Assembly (NCBI GenBank): GCA_029721515.1 | Contig: CM056550.1 | Coordinates: 11,763,431 to 11,827,430 of the forward strand | Origin: Synanceia verrucosa | Lineage: Eukaryota; Chordata; Actinopteri; Perciformes; Synanceiidae | Direction: 5' to 3' | Length of the DNA stretch: 64,000 nucleotides | Shown: piece by piece, positions 1 to 10,969 of the stretch | Layout of the letters: every line of letters starts with the position of its first letter | Numbering within the stretch: the first letter of the stretch is position 1 | The notes under the pieces: generated by a model | Databases searched by the model: none | The model's input: only the letters and a program-made list of their open reading frames with translations | Told to the model about the DNA's origin: nothing | Made by a program: the position numbers and the translations under genes

Positions 1-2025
1 GCTGTCACCTCTGCTGCAGTCCCACCAGAACCATCTGAGACTGGAAAAAAGCAAAAGAGCAAGAGAACGTCATGTTGGGAACGCCTGTTTGGTAGCAGGA
101 AGGTACCCCAAAAAAAATAATCTCAATGTGAGGAGAAAGGACAGGTAAGAATTTTCACTCTTTAAGAAGCACAGTTTTAGAAACATCCTGTGACTGCTCA
201 ACTCTGACCAAGTCTGTCAACATTTTTTAATTAGTTTTTCTATCATTTTATTATTTAATTAAGTTGTGTATAATGTATTAAATGAACATTAATCTAAAAA
301 ACACAAAACGTCTTGAAATGAAATAATAAAGCATGTCTCCCTTCATCACCAGTGACACCACATCGAAAGAGGGCTCTCCAAAACCTCAACAGCCAGCCAA
401 GAATCCCTGCTGGTTGTTTCAGGTTTTCCAAAGGGTTTGTTTCATTGAAAAGTTTGGACTAAATGAGAACTGATAACAGATTTATATGCATTATTTCATC
501 ACATTTGTTTTCAGAAAAAACACAAGGCAAACAACACCACTGAAGACCAGGAGAATGTTCAGAGGAGGTAAGGAAGCTCATTTAATGCTGCCTTCACTGC
601 CTCTCACTCACACACATGAATACTACCTCTCTGCACTGTCTGTCATACAGTAGCATCTTTTTACTTTGAGAAATGTTGTTTTCTCACATATGATCGTTAG
701 TACAGTTCAGGGCTTTAGTTGTCTGTGCTTCTCTACCATAATACCATAATAACCATAATGTATACCATAATGAAACCAAACAAACACTGACCTAAACATG
801 TTTCTTCTTCCATCAGCTGTCAGAGGACATTTTGGTGTCATTCGTTCCAGAGCCGGAGGATGGAGACAAGCTTGCTGTAAGGATGACTTTCACCGGTAAG
901 CTAACAACTCCCTCCACATTTATTAAATATTATTTACTGATTATGATGATGTAGTAGGGCTGCTGTATGTTTAAAAAAAATAGTCAGAGAAGGGGTTAAT
1001 ACTCACAGACATAGACTGCTTTTCCCAGTTAAGATCGCTCTTAAGGGATGAGAGCGCAGTTAAGAAGGTCTTAGCTATGAAAGGTCACTAAGATAAGAGT
1101 GTTCCCAGATGAGTTCTTAATGCCATTTGTTGGATCACTCTTTAAGATGCTCTTAACAGGAGCTGCCCACTGCCATGGTGCTGAAACTAAGTCAATCATT
1201 GGCAGGGAAATTGACCACTTAATAAGCACATAAATCACACTGCCACCTAATGCACTAATTCCCTGTTGCTCATGTGTCCATATGTTCCAATAATTCTGAT
1301 GACAAACTAGGAAGACAAATATTTGCTTGGAAGCTGCTAAAATCAGAGAAACACCAAATTAGCTCCAATAAGATCTGTGTTTATGAAAAGAACTTTATAA
1401 TTTAATGATGCTTTTTGGTGGATTATTTGTTTGCTGAATTACAGGTGAAACTTGGACAGATTCATAAAAAATGGTTAATCTAATCAGTATGTTTGATCGT
1501 TAGTTACAAGTCTTGTCTTGATTTTTTGAATGGAGCTCTGCTTCATGACCTGCTAGCACTTCCCTTTGGCATCAGCTAAACTGGACACTTGAATAAAAAA
1601 CACTCATTCTATGTGCCAATAATAAAATCAATCAGACACTAAATATTTATTTGTTTCTTCTTCTACCTATAGTTCTGGATCACCAGAAAGGCGCTCTTCC
1701 CCCTACAGTGACCAGCCAAGCATCACTGATGATGACTACCATGCCTCTCAGGAAAGCGGGATTGTGGAAAACAAATGCTTTGGGTGAGTACATCGACACA
1801 AGAACTTGTGAGAAATGAGCTGCAGTTTGTGATTTTTTTTTTGTGAAGCTGTTGATTGAATCGTTGTTTGCCTGTCAGGTTCCCAAACATTGGCATGAGC
1901 TGCTATATGAACGCCTGCCTGCAGAGTCTACTGGGGCTTGACAACTTTGTCAGTTGTGTCAGTGGACAGGAGTATGTCTGGTGTTCAATACCTGACGCTC
2001 AACTGATGAGCTACAGCCCCTTCAC

Positions 2026-2027
<2 letters not shown>

Positions 2028-2058
<31 letters not shown>
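2028..2058. repeat. (CA)n microsatellite
   Basis: About 15 CA units in the intron between the catalytic-Cys exon and the next exon of the USP-like gene. Confidence 0.95.
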
Positions 2059-2061
<3 letters not shown>

Positions 2062-3303
2062 CACATTTTACCATATTTACCACAAACCTGAAGAACAACA
2101 TGATCTAACTTTTCACCTCCTGCAGGACTTTTATGGCCATAAGTGACACTCATTCCTCCATGGACTCCTTCCTTAAAGGATGCCTCCTGCACTCATTCAA
2201 GCAGGTGGTCTCAGTCCTGGCGCCAGAGTTCGTCGACTATAAGCAAAGTGTAAGTCAGCTGGTTTTATGTTTCCTTAATTCTCCTCCTCCTGATAGTTTC
2301 CTTTCTGTGTTTAAATTCTTCTGTGTGTTTCTGTGTGTTCAGGACGCTCATGAGTTCCTGACAGCGACCCTTTATCAGATCCAGAGTCTGTCCCCTCTGC
2401 TGCAGGACACTGCAGCATGCATGGACACCACATACATCTGCCCTGTGAGAGAGCACCTGATGTTCAGCATGGAAAACACCAGGACATGCAAGGAGTAAAA
2501 CCATAGAGAGAGCACCAACATCATAAAAACATGTGGCCCAGTCTAAAAGAGAGGTGGAGTTCACACACCTGTCCCTGGATCTGGTTCCTGGAAGTTCAGT
2601 GGAGGACATGCTTCAGGTCTATCTGAAGGTAAGACCCACCTGTCTTCGTTCAGTCACAACATCACTGAACTTCTCTTTCTTTGTCTTTTCTTACTTAGTT
2701 CTTTACTAGTTAATAACACACAGCCTGATGTCTCTGTACTATAGGGCACTGAGTTGTGTTTCAAGTGTAAATACGGAGGGAAGACATCAGGCCAGAAGTT
2801 GGCCTTCATCAAACTGCCAAGGTGAGTGACATCATATCCACCATAAATGATCTATTGACTCCCTCCTCAGGACGTTCAAACAGATCACCATCATCATGAG
2901 AACGTCCCTTTCTAACCACCTTTTTCTTCTACAGGGTGCTCATACTGCACCTCAAACGCTTCAACTTCACCTCCGCTTACAAGATGGTGAAAATCCATGA
3001 CCCGGTCACGCTGCTCAGGCACATTGTGGTGTCCACCAAACAGGTAGAAAAACAACAATATCAGGCTGAAAATAGCCTGAAATGTCAAAATATGTGAGTG
3101 TCAAAGCTAACTTATTAACTGTGCTCCCTCTCATGATGGTTTCTGCTACAGTCTTGTCAACACAATCAGTCATTTCAACATCAGTAGAAAAATCTGTAAG
3201 AAAATCACACTCAAGAAGCTCAGATTAATGTCTATTTAATGTTGTAAACCAGATTTCAATAGCAAATATAGAACCATTCATAATTTTAATACACAAATAT
3301 TTT

Positions 3304-3670
3304 CACCATGGTGGTGTAGTGGTTAGCAGTGTCGCCTCACAGCAAGAAGGTACCGGGTTTGAATCCCAGGCCCGGGGCCTTTCTGTGTGGAGTTTGCATG
3401 CTCTCCTCGTGTCTGTGTGGGTTCTCTCTGGGTACTCCGGCTTCCTCCCACCATCCAAAAACATGTATGGGGATTAGGTTAATTGGTTAATTTAAATCGA
3501 CCGTAGGTGTGAATGTGAGTGTGAGTGGTTGTCTGTCTCTGTGTCCTGCGATGAGCTGGTGACTTGTCCAGGGTGTACCCTGCTTTCCACCCTAAAACAG
3601 CTGGAATAGGCTCCAGCCCCCCCACGACCCTATGAGGATAAGCAGTAGATAATGGATGGATGGATGGATG
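3304..3670 (+). mobile_element. tRNA-derived SINE, near full length (copy 1)
   Basis: Starts with a Pol III A-box-like block (TGGTGTAGTGG), then a B-box-like GGTTTGAATCCC. A long body with CATGCTCTCC and CTCCGGCTTCCTCCCACCATCC follows in pieces, ending in a (GGAT)n tail. The same sequence recurs about ten times in the window on both strands and serves as the reference copy. It lies in an intron of the USP-like gene. The tRNA origin is inferred from the two boxes; no database family name is assigned. Confidence 0.85.
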
Positions 3671-3708
3671 TATTTTCACCTTCATAACCCCCGCTGCATC
3701 TCAGAGTG

Positions 3709-4753
3709 TTAAAGGTCTCCTATTATACACTTTTTCAGCAATTTTATATAGGTCTCAGATGTCCAACAATATTGTATTCAAAGTGTATTACCCCAATCAC
3801 TCTCTCTCTCTCTCTCTCTGTGCGTACTGGCACTGGCAAAAGGTGCTAACATTACTCTGCAGTGCATGGACAATACCGTTAACAATAGTCATAATCACCC
3901 AAATTACAAATAAGTGTATAATGCTAGCTTCAAATGAGCCTTGTGCTCACAGAGCTCATGTTGAATGTCTCCTGAAATCTTAGCTCCGTTAGCTGCAGTG
4001 CTCCGTCAGTAAACATGGCCCTGTAGCGTTAGCACTGCAGCTAATGGAGCTAGCTAAGATGACAAATATACCACAGGGGAAAGAGAAGGATTCATTCTCC
4101 TATTGAAGTGCACTCTATCACCTCCAGCCCCTTTGGTTGTCTGTCCTCTTCCAGGGGAAATAAAGTACTGGGAAGATCTGGACAGTATAGGATACATTAT
4201 TCTATGAAGACGCTTGGTTAGCCGCAGTGCTAACCGGGGACTGCTTTGTAAACATGGGCCCATACTTATTATGCTTGGCTACAAAGTTGAAGCATGGATC
4301 GGTACCTAACTGTCTGGGACACAACTACAGGCGTGAAAGCTGTAAGTTATTGCATTTTATGTTGCTTTACTGTGTAACTCTACTTAGCGTGATACAGAGG
4401 TCCTCCGGTAGCTCCGGTAGCTGCAGTACTAATGTTACAGGGACATGTTTCCAGGCTATCACGCAAAGTAGAGCTACACAGTAAAGCAACACAAAATGAA
4501 ATAACTTGCAGCTCCGTTTATACATGTTAAACTTTGGGAAGCTCTCTTGCTAAGAGAGGGAACTAGGACGTCCCCTGTTGATGTCAACAGGGGAGAAATG
4601 TTCAACTTGCCTGTTTCAGCACACATTGGCAAAGCAGGGGAAGGAGTTGAAAGACTTTTTTCACTCCTGGGGCCTCATTCACAGGCTATGGGGACACATA
4701 CTACTGTTAGAAGACTTTTATAAAGTGATTTTTGCATAATAGGTGACCTTTAA
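3709..4753. mobile_element. Non-autonomous DNA transposon with TTAA ends (element T1)
   Basis: The left end TTAAAGGTCTCCTATTAT and right end ATAATAGGTGACCTTTAA are inverted repeats of each other (one mismatch), and both finish in TTAA. That is the target duplication of piggyBac-type elements, so piggyBac-like is an inference. No transposase is visible. It sits in a USP intron directly after SINE copy 1. A second, degraded copy lies at 5524-6180. Confidence 0.7.
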
Positions 4754-5077
4754 CAGCGTTCTCTCTCCGTTTAGGACACTACATCTGTGACGGCATTCAT
4801 CCAGATGACAGTCCAAATGCGCCATCTGATCGTTGGCTCACATTCAAAGACTTTGAGGTCATGGAAACAACCGGCACGGCAGTGTGCAAACAGCGGCAGA
4901 AGTCAGCCTACATCCTGTTTTATAAAATACAGGTAAAGAGACAGTTCGATTTAGCATCTATTATCTATTTATCTATTTATTAACTTGGGCCTGCATGAAG
5001 AAAGATGGCTTGAAACACACTTTTCACTGCAAGTGATTTGTCTGTGTCCTCAGGAGCAGAGCGTGGGACACTCCTGA

Positions 5078-5380
5078 GCTTCAGAAGACCACCAGAAGCC
5101 AGTAGAAGAGAGGAGGTCCATTGTGAATGGACAAAGCCAAAGGAAGCCAACCGCTGAACCTGAAGCATCAGGGAGAAGTGCCACTACAGAGAGCTGGGCT
5201 CCCCTCAAGGCTTCTTCTTAAAAAAAGAAGTTTTTCCTTGCCACTGTCGCCCCACAGTCACTGGTCAGCAAAACTGGAGCATGAGCATCATGACAACAGT
5301 GACTGTTCTCATGATTTCTGATGTTCCTGTAAAACACCAGTGTCTTTAACTTGCTCTCTGTATTTTTATTTATTTATTTC
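5078..5380 (+). other. Putative 3' untranslated region of the USP-like gene
   Basis: Follows the last coding exon. It contains a stretch typical of dispersed fish repeats (AAGTTTTTCCTTGCCACTG around 5227) and no clear polyadenylation signal before the SINE fragment at 5381. No gene is seen here. Confidence 0.4.
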
Positions 5381-5502
5381 CATCCATCAATCCATTATCT
5401 ACACCTTATCCTCATAGGGTCGTGGGGGGCTGGAGCCTATCCCAGCTGTCTTAGGGCAGAAGGCAGGGTACACCCTGGACAAGTCGCCACCTCATCGCAG
5501 GG
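5381..5502 (-). mobile_element. SINE 3' fragment (copy 2)
   Basis: Reverse complement of the 3' third of SINE copy 1: the CATCCATC tail end, the ATAGGGTCGTGG block and the CCTGGACAAGTCGCC block. 5'-truncated at 5502. Confidence 0.85.
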
Positions 5503-5523
5503 CTATTTATTTATATATTTATT

Positions 5524-6180
5524 TTAAAGATCACATATAATCCACTTTTTCTGCAATTTTATATACGTCTCAGACGTCCAACAATATACCCCAAACTCAG
5601 CCCTGGTCCTGAATTCTAGCCAGTTAAAAACCACTGTATTGAGCTCTGCTGAGAACAGGCTGTTTCTGTCTTAGATTTTTGGATGTGTTAGGAAACAGTT
5701 CCTCCTAATGCTAAATGCTAAAATTTTCCATATTGAACTTTTAAATTTAATTCTAAAATTTTCAACGTTCATCTTAAATTTAATTATCTAACTTTGTCAG
5801 GTTTGTGTGGGTAGCAGGGTGGATTAGTGGTTAGCACTGTCGCCTCACAGCAAGAAGATACCGGGTTAGAATCCCGGGCCGGGACCTTTCTGTGTGGAAT
5901 TTGCATGTTCTCCCCGTGTGTGCGTGGGTTCTCTCCGGGTACTCCGGCTTCCTCCCACCATCCAAAAAGACGTCTGCATGGGGATTAGGTTAACTGGCTA
6001 ATTTAAATTGACTGTAGGTGTGAATGTGAAAGGCAGTGTCCTCTACTGGAGGGAGGGGCATCCCCCTTATCTATGTCGATAAGGGGGAGATTTAAGACTC
6101 ACCTGTTTCAGCAGACATTGGCAAAGAAGAGGAACATAAGAGGATTTTTTTCACTTTTACAAAATGCCTAATAAAACACA
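5524..6180. mobile_element. Degraded second copy of TTAA-ended element T1, split by a SINE
   Basis: The left part (TTAAAGATCACATATAATCC, then the TCTCAGACGTCCAACAATAT block) matches T1 at 3709-3770. The right part (CTGTTTCAGCAGACATTGGC at 6101 onward) matches T1 near 4611. SINE copy 3 lies between them, and the right end is eroded. Confidence 0.65.
5807..6030 (+). mobile_element. SINE 5' portion nested in T1 copy (copy 3)
   Basis: Starts GTGGGTAGCAGGGTGG with A box, CGCCTCACAGCAAGAAG and B-box region. It is cut off after the GTAGGTGTGAATGTGA block, without the GGAT tail. It interrupts the T1 copy, so it arrived later. Confidence 0.85.
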
Positions 6181-6199
6181 ATAAAAGCTGTATTTTGCT

Positions 6200-6685
6200 T
6201 CAGTATTGTTATGGATTTTTTCTAAATTTAGAATTTCCTATGTCCCTCCAGAATGCAGGTTTGAAGCACAGTGTCTCAAGGAAAACAGATGGCTAGTTAT
6301 CTCTAAGTTGACTAGGTAACCAAGGTCAGAGGAGTCTGCCAGTGTTGGCCCTTTGATAAGGCCAATGGCTGAGCGTCAGCAAGACAACAGGCGCCACTGT
6401 TAGTTCAGAGCTTAGAATGAGCATGTCCTGACTGTAACGCTACTCAAGAGTAATGTAAGGTAATATACTTGTACTTAACTGGGTGTTAGTTTATAAGGCT
6501 GAGCACCATAGGGGAAGGTAGGAATATGTGGCGGACTCTGGCAGCTGTACGGTTGTCCACGACAAAGTTCATATTCCTCCTGATATATCAGAATCTTCAA
6601 TAAATGTTACTTCTTCAATCAAGCGCGGGAGGCTCCTGGGTGCATCCATTCTTTCCTCATTGACTATTCAATATTTTCCACGACA
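6200..6685 (+). mobile_element. Probable 5' LTR of an endogenous retrovirus (ERV-1); start uncertain
   Basis: Order of signals: TATA-like TTATAAGGC at about 6490, AATAAA at about 6599 and a terminal CA at 6684-6685, followed by a primer-binding site at 6689. This is the layout of an LTR. The 5' edge of U3 cannot be fixed, because no second LTR of this family is in the window. No pol or env of this element is seen downstream, so it is an isolated 5' end. Confidence 0.55.
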
Positions 6686-6688
6686 AGC

Positions 6689-6706
6689 TGGCGTCACGAA
6701 CAGGAT
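6689..6706 (+). other. Candidate primer-binding site of ERV-1
   Basis: TGGCGTCACGAACAGGAT, three bases after the LTR-terminal CA. Its complement ends in GCCA and carries an ATCCTG T-arm segment, which resembles serine tRNAs. The tRNA assignment is an inference from memory of tRNA 3' ends. Confidence 0.6.
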
Positions 6707-7106
6707 TTCAACAGAACAAAGACTGGCAAGTGCAATTTTTTTATGCCTTACCATGTCTGCGTTTGACGAAATCAAAAGAAATGTATGGAAAATGTTGAAA
6801 GTCAATAGAGCATATTTTTATTGATAATAATAATTGGTATAAGGAAGAGCAGAGTGGTCAAGGGAGTGTAGTTTTATGTGGTGTTTTTCTTTTCTGTTGT
6901 GTTGCATATTGATGATGTTGCCAGGGGGTGAGCTAGTTTAGGCCATGCTTGACACAGGCAGACCTATGTGAGGCTTGAACCAGAGGGAAGACGTTCCCGC
7001 GGTAGGGCCCTGGAGGCCATTTTCGGTCAAGCCAAGAACGGTGGGGTCGGCTGCTCAGGGCCCCTGTGCGGACCCCCTATGGATGTTGTCCTTGGGGGTC
7101 ATAAGA

Positions 7107-7206
7107 CTGCTATGAGTTACATAGCAGTACTGACAGAGTTGCTGTCAGCGGGTGTGTATTAAGACTGTTATGAGTTACATAGCAGTGCTGACAGAGTTGC
7201 TGCCAG
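7107..7206 (+). repeat. Tandemly duplicated double stem-loop in the ERV-1 leader
   Basis: A 58-bp unit repeats twice (7107 and 7165). The first unit has two perfect hairpins: CTGCTATG-AGTTA-CATAGCAG (7107-7127) and CTGACAG-AGTTG-CTGTCAG (7130-7148). The second unit keeps both with wobble or single changes (7165-7185, 7188-7206). It lies between the primer-binding site and the gag ATG, where retroviruses carry packaging and dimerisation signals. Confidence 0.8.
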
Positions 7207-7322
7207 TGTGATTTCTGACCACTGCTGCTGGAAATTCTAATTGGAGATCTTTGGGGCAGAAGTAACATACATATTGAAGACTTTTCGTTGTTTGTCAGTT
7301 TGTCTCAGTGTAAACTAACACA

Positions 7323-7394
7323 ATGGGTAATGAATCGTCCAAAGCTCTGAGTAGTGGTGGATCGAAAGCTAATGTAATTTTATTCTCCAAATAG
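7323..7394 (+). pseudogene. Gag N-terminal remnant of ERV-1
   Basis: A short reading frame beginning MGNESSKALSSGG, ended by TAG after 23 residues. MGN-x-x-S at the very start is the classic N-myristoylation signal of retroviral Gag matrix proteins. The position after LTR, primer site and leader supports this. The rest of gag is not recognisable downstream. Confidence 0.5.
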
Positions 7395-7566
7395 CAGAAG
7401 GAGAGGTCAACCTGTCATTGAAGTCATGTGGTATTACAGATTTTTGCACACATACCGTACATCTGAGCAAATAACACGTTCATACATGATATGAGACCTT
7501 GCATGCCTGTGTGGTCACAGGTAGATAGTCAGCTAGGCGGAGGGCGTCATGGTCACAGGGTCACTT

Positions 7567-7810
7567 CACTGTAAGAAATGATTCTGTGCTCATGTAGATT
7601 TGAATTAATGTATTAGGTAAAATACATTCAATATGATTGTGTTTTTGATTTTGAGACAACTATTTAATTAAATTTCAAATAAAATGCACCCGTTGTAGTT
7701 AATAATAAAAAATAAAACATAAGGATTATATTTATAAAATCCCAAATAGAGAGAACATTGAGTTGATTGAAATTAATATAAACAGGCAGATTTTAATTGA
7801 AGTGTTTTTT
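7567..7810. mobile_element. CACTGTAAGAAA-ended non-autonomous element, truncated
   Basis: The first 80 bases match the left end of the element at 17599 (CACTGTAAGAAATGATTC, then TTAGGTAAAATACATTC). The right end is not found, and the 7810 boundary is approximate. Confidence 0.55.
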
Positions 7811-8640
7811 TTTTTTTAAATTATGTCCGCAATCCCCATCATGCCCCTGCCCCATATTACAGTATTTGCAGTTCCTTTGTTAAGCTAGCTGATTCACCTT
7901 TGTAAATGCAGATATTACTTTGTGTTTTAATGCTCCTGTTTTGAACATGGCAGTTTATGGAGTTCATTGTCATGTTTTTGCTCTTTTACAGTTCCACCAT
8001 CGGTGAGGTGGCTGTAATGTTTCTTGATCCAGGGACTGCAGGACATCATGCAGCCTGGTCCCCTGCTGTGTCAGGCAGGTGCTGTTAGCCAGGGACAGAT
8101 CACATTTAAGGTAAGATATACAGTAATTTTAGGTTAAGGATATATATCATAAAAGCCTTGTCTCAATACCTGCATCAAAAAAGATGTCAGTCAGAGCCAA
8201 AAGGATTGGCAGAGTAATCAATTAGTCGATCGGCAACTATTTTGATAATTGATTCATTTTTCATTTTTAAAGTGGTTCACTGGTTCCAGTATTTAGCCTA
8301 GCAAAGATCCTTTATGAACCATTGCTGGTGCTAGCTGCTGGTAGTTGTACAGTAAAGCGACAAGCATCATTTTGTACCATAACCTTGGCCTACTTACCAG
8401 CTATTGGTCTGCTCTGATTGCAATTTGCTTGATTACTATGAAAATAAGAGCATAGTTAATATAGCTGAATCATGATTAACAAACGCTTCATGCTATCAGT
8501 TAAGACATACTCTATCTATACAGCTACATGTAGACCATATCTTTTTTCATGTTTAGCCTTCATGTCAACTTAGCTGTATAAACACAGATACAATAATTAT
8601 GTACATATATAATAAGAGGGTCAATTTCCCCTATTTAGAT
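7811..8640. other. No gene recognised
   Basis: AT-rich sequence. A 118-base segment ending near 8110 has splice-like edges (TTTTACAG before it, AAGGTAAGA after it) but is closed by stops in all frames. A short ATTAGTCGATCGGCAACTAT motif near 8220 recalls hAT-like ends. Nothing firm. Confidence 0.4.
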
Positions 8641-9056
8641 CAAGGGGGCAGTTGTGGGTTCTCCAAGTGAGGACCACTTCCACGTTCAAAAAGCTGCAAT
8701 TCCCGTTCGACCGCTGGGGGCTGGCTCCAGAAGTGAGCAATTCTCCATTGACTGCCATGTTAAAATAGCCGACTTTACAGCTTTAAAAAACATATTTACA
8801 GTCTGGTACATTTTAATTTTTTGGTCTCTACCAATGGTCTCCACCTCTGTGAACACTGTGAGGGGGGTGAATTTTTTTTTTTATCACAACCATTTTAGTG
8901 TTATTTCGGCTTAAAATTCTTGCATAAATTAGGGTGTGGTTACATTGAGTGACAGGTTCACAGACAGCTACCGGCAGTTAGCTCTTTGCTAAAGCATCGT
9001 CTGAGCTAGGCTAGGCTACACCCAGGGGTCTGTGTTTGTCTCTGGCAATATGGCGT
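8641..9056. repeat. Dispersed repeat remnant, family not assigned
   Basis: Contains blocks familiar from fish interspersed repeats (GCTGGGGGCTGGCTCCA, CCATGTTAAAATAGCCGAC, TGTGAGGGGGGTGAATTTT) running into SINE copy 4. No coding capacity. Confidence 0.4.
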
Positions 9057-9060
9057 GTGT

Positions 9061-9235
9061 GGGCGGCACAGTGGTGCAATGGTTAGCACTGTCGCCTCAC
9101 AGCAAGAAGGTACCTGGTTCCTGATGTGGAGTTTGCATGTTCTCCTCGTGTTTGCGTGGGTTCTCTCCGGGTATTACAGCTTCCTCCCACCATCCAAAAA
9201 CATGCATGGGGATTGTTGATTGTACTAATCGACCG
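9061..9235 (+). mobile_element. SINE 5' portion (copy 4)
   Basis: GGGCGGCACAGTGGTGCAATGG start, CGCCTCACAGCAAGAAGG, and body to about 9235. The B-box segment is partly deleted and there is no 3' tail. Confidence 0.8.
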
Positions 9236-9923
9236 TCAAAGGATTGTGTGTTGCATTTTTTTCCGTGTGTAAATATCTAGTACTATTTTACCCAATACCC
9301 ATAGGCTGTGTAAAATAGAGTTTACTTGGATGCTGCCACTTATTGGTATGTGTCGGCATATTTTGCCGCTGACTTATAAAGACTTTATTGCCGGCTCATG
9401 ATCCCTGTTGATACAGATAGATGACCAGAGTATGTTGAGTCTGTTTAGTGCGGGAAGACAACCTTATTTTGTATCATTGTTCTGTTTAAAAAGTCCGACA
9501 TTGCATGCACAGAGATGCTCCGTCAGAAAGAGGCTGCTGTGCTGGATAAACGTTGGTGGATGGAGGCAGTGTTGAAACACGGTAACTAACATGTTAAACG
9601 ATCGTTTCACAGTTAAATAGTACAAATGAATTCCGCGTGTACATGTTGCCAACATCTCCTCAACCGACAACAATAAAACTATAAAAACCATGTTCAGTTG
9701 AAAAAAAACTTGTTAAAGATGTTGCCAACATGTGAATGTTGAGGTTACTTACCCGTCTGTGGCACCAATCTGGAAAATTCCCTCTGCAAGCAGAGATTCA
9801 AGCTTTTTCTACAGTTTAACACGCTGTAGAGTTAAAATTTACACTGCATGTCTGGGTAAAAACTGACCTGCTTAGACTCTCTGTCTGTTGTTAACTGGAC
9901 TGGTCACTAGACACTAGACTGAT
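9236..9923. other. No gene recognised
   Basis: AT-rich DNA with short open frames only. None shows a domain or a splice pattern. Confidence 0.4.
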
Positions 9924-9948
9924 GTGTGTGTGTGTGTGTGTGTGTGTA
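9924..9948. repeat. (GT)n microsatellite
   Basis: About 12 GT units. Confidence 0.95.
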
Positions 9949-10073
9949 TACATGCATTATGCATTAAGATACATTAATGTGTAATAATGCACTTATTGAT
10001 TTTTGACAATACTTAGTTACTTTGCAGTTGCCGGGGTAACCGAATGTGCAAATGATAATAGAAGGTACAGTAC

Positions 10074-10205
10074 AGATCAAAGGAGATTAGAATACAGATC
10101 AAAGCAGATTAGAATACAGATCAAAGCAAATTCGAATTCAGATCAAAGCAGATTAGAATACAGATCAAAGCAGATTAAAACACAGATCAAAGCAGATTAG
10201 AACAG
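10074..10205 (+). repeat. 22-bp tandem repeat, 6 copies
   Basis: The unit AGATCAAAGCAGATTAGAATAC is repeated six times with scattered substitutions. The period is not a multiple of three, so an open frame across it has no coding meaning. Confidence 0.95.
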
Positions 10206-10512
10206 AACGGAACACAACTGAAGTGTTTAACAGAAGACACGCTGCTCATTTCACCTGAGAAAGTGAAGACAAAACTTTTGAGCTAGCTGATCCATCAGTT
10301 ATCGGCATCAAGTAAGTACACAAATACATAAAGTAAAGCACTCATTAACCAGCTATTATTATTATTACCAAAACACATTTCACCAATGGTCTGTTAGCTG
10401 TCAATACAACACTGTTCTACAAAATTTCTCAAATTTTACCTGCTCCAGTTCATATTGTATCATATATTATATTATTGGAGTATTAATGCTGATACATCAA
10501 AATGTAAGCTGT

Positions 10513-10821
10513 ATTTGGGGACTGGAGTCTATCCCAGCTGTCTTAGGGCGGAAGGCAGGGAACACCCTGGACAAGTCTCCAGTTCATCACAGGACACATA
10601 GAGACAGACAACCACTCACATTCACACCTACGGTCAATTTAAATTAACCAATTAACCTAATCCCCATGCATGTTTTTGGATGGTGGGAGGAAGCCGGAGT
10701 ACCCACGCAGACACGGGGAGAACATGCAAACTCCACACAGTAAGGCCCCGGGCGGGGAATCGAACCCAGTACCTTCTTGCTGTGAAATGACAGTGCTAAC
10801 CACTACACCACCGTGCCGCCC
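10513..10821 (-). mobile_element. SINE lacking its GGAT tail (copy 5)
   Basis: Reverse complement of SINE copy 1 from the CTATCCCAGCTGTCTTAG block to the GGGCGGCACGGTGGTGTAG start. A and B boxes are readable on the minus strand. Confidence 0.9.
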
Positions 10822-10969
10822 ACACTCACTAGTTGTATTGATTCAATATGTTTGCCTTGGGGGACAAATACTCATCATCTCGGAGTCTTATCCTGTAGGA
10901 GCTTTAGAGCACCTCTATCTCTATCAATTCAACTGTATGGTCATTTCAGGGGTTTTAGCCTAACTACAG

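Larger units (their letters stand above)
1..5077 (+). pseudogene. USP37/26/29-like ubiquitin-specific protease, multi-exon, 5' end outside window, apparently disrupted
   Basis: A cysteine protease that would remove ubiquitin from proteins. Exons read by GT-AG and phase: <1-102, 515-567, 824-895, 1673-1783, 1879-1971, 2126-2249, 2343-2628, 2745-2821, 2935-3043, a degraded one near 3150-3206, 4775-4932 and 5054-5077 (TGA). The Cys box (NIGMSCYMNACLQSLL) is in exon 1879-1971, DAHEFL opens 2343, and a VLILHLKRFNF block opens 2935. The His box GHYICDG opens 4775, and the last coding block ends SAYILFYKIQ before a short tail. The order and motifs match the USP37 group. Breaks: TAA at 2496 inside the 2343 exon, with reading resuming in another frame from about 2542 (KREVEFTHLSLDL); and the exon before the His box has no good in-frame acceptor and would join to form TGA. 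The 824 acceptor was chosen over 816 because only it keeps the frame. It may be a pseudogene, a polymorphic null or carry assembly errors. Confidence 0.75.

Noticed and set aside
7987..8110. Possible exon with splice-like edges
   Set aside because: Stops in all three frames and no neighbouring exons; likely repeat sequence.
9464..9691. Minus-strand 75-residue open frame
   Set aside because: No domain, splice or conservation evidence; consistent with chance.
10003..10200. Open frame over the 22-bp tandem repeat
   Set aside because: Low-complexity product of a tandem array whose period is not a multiple of three; no homology or gene context.
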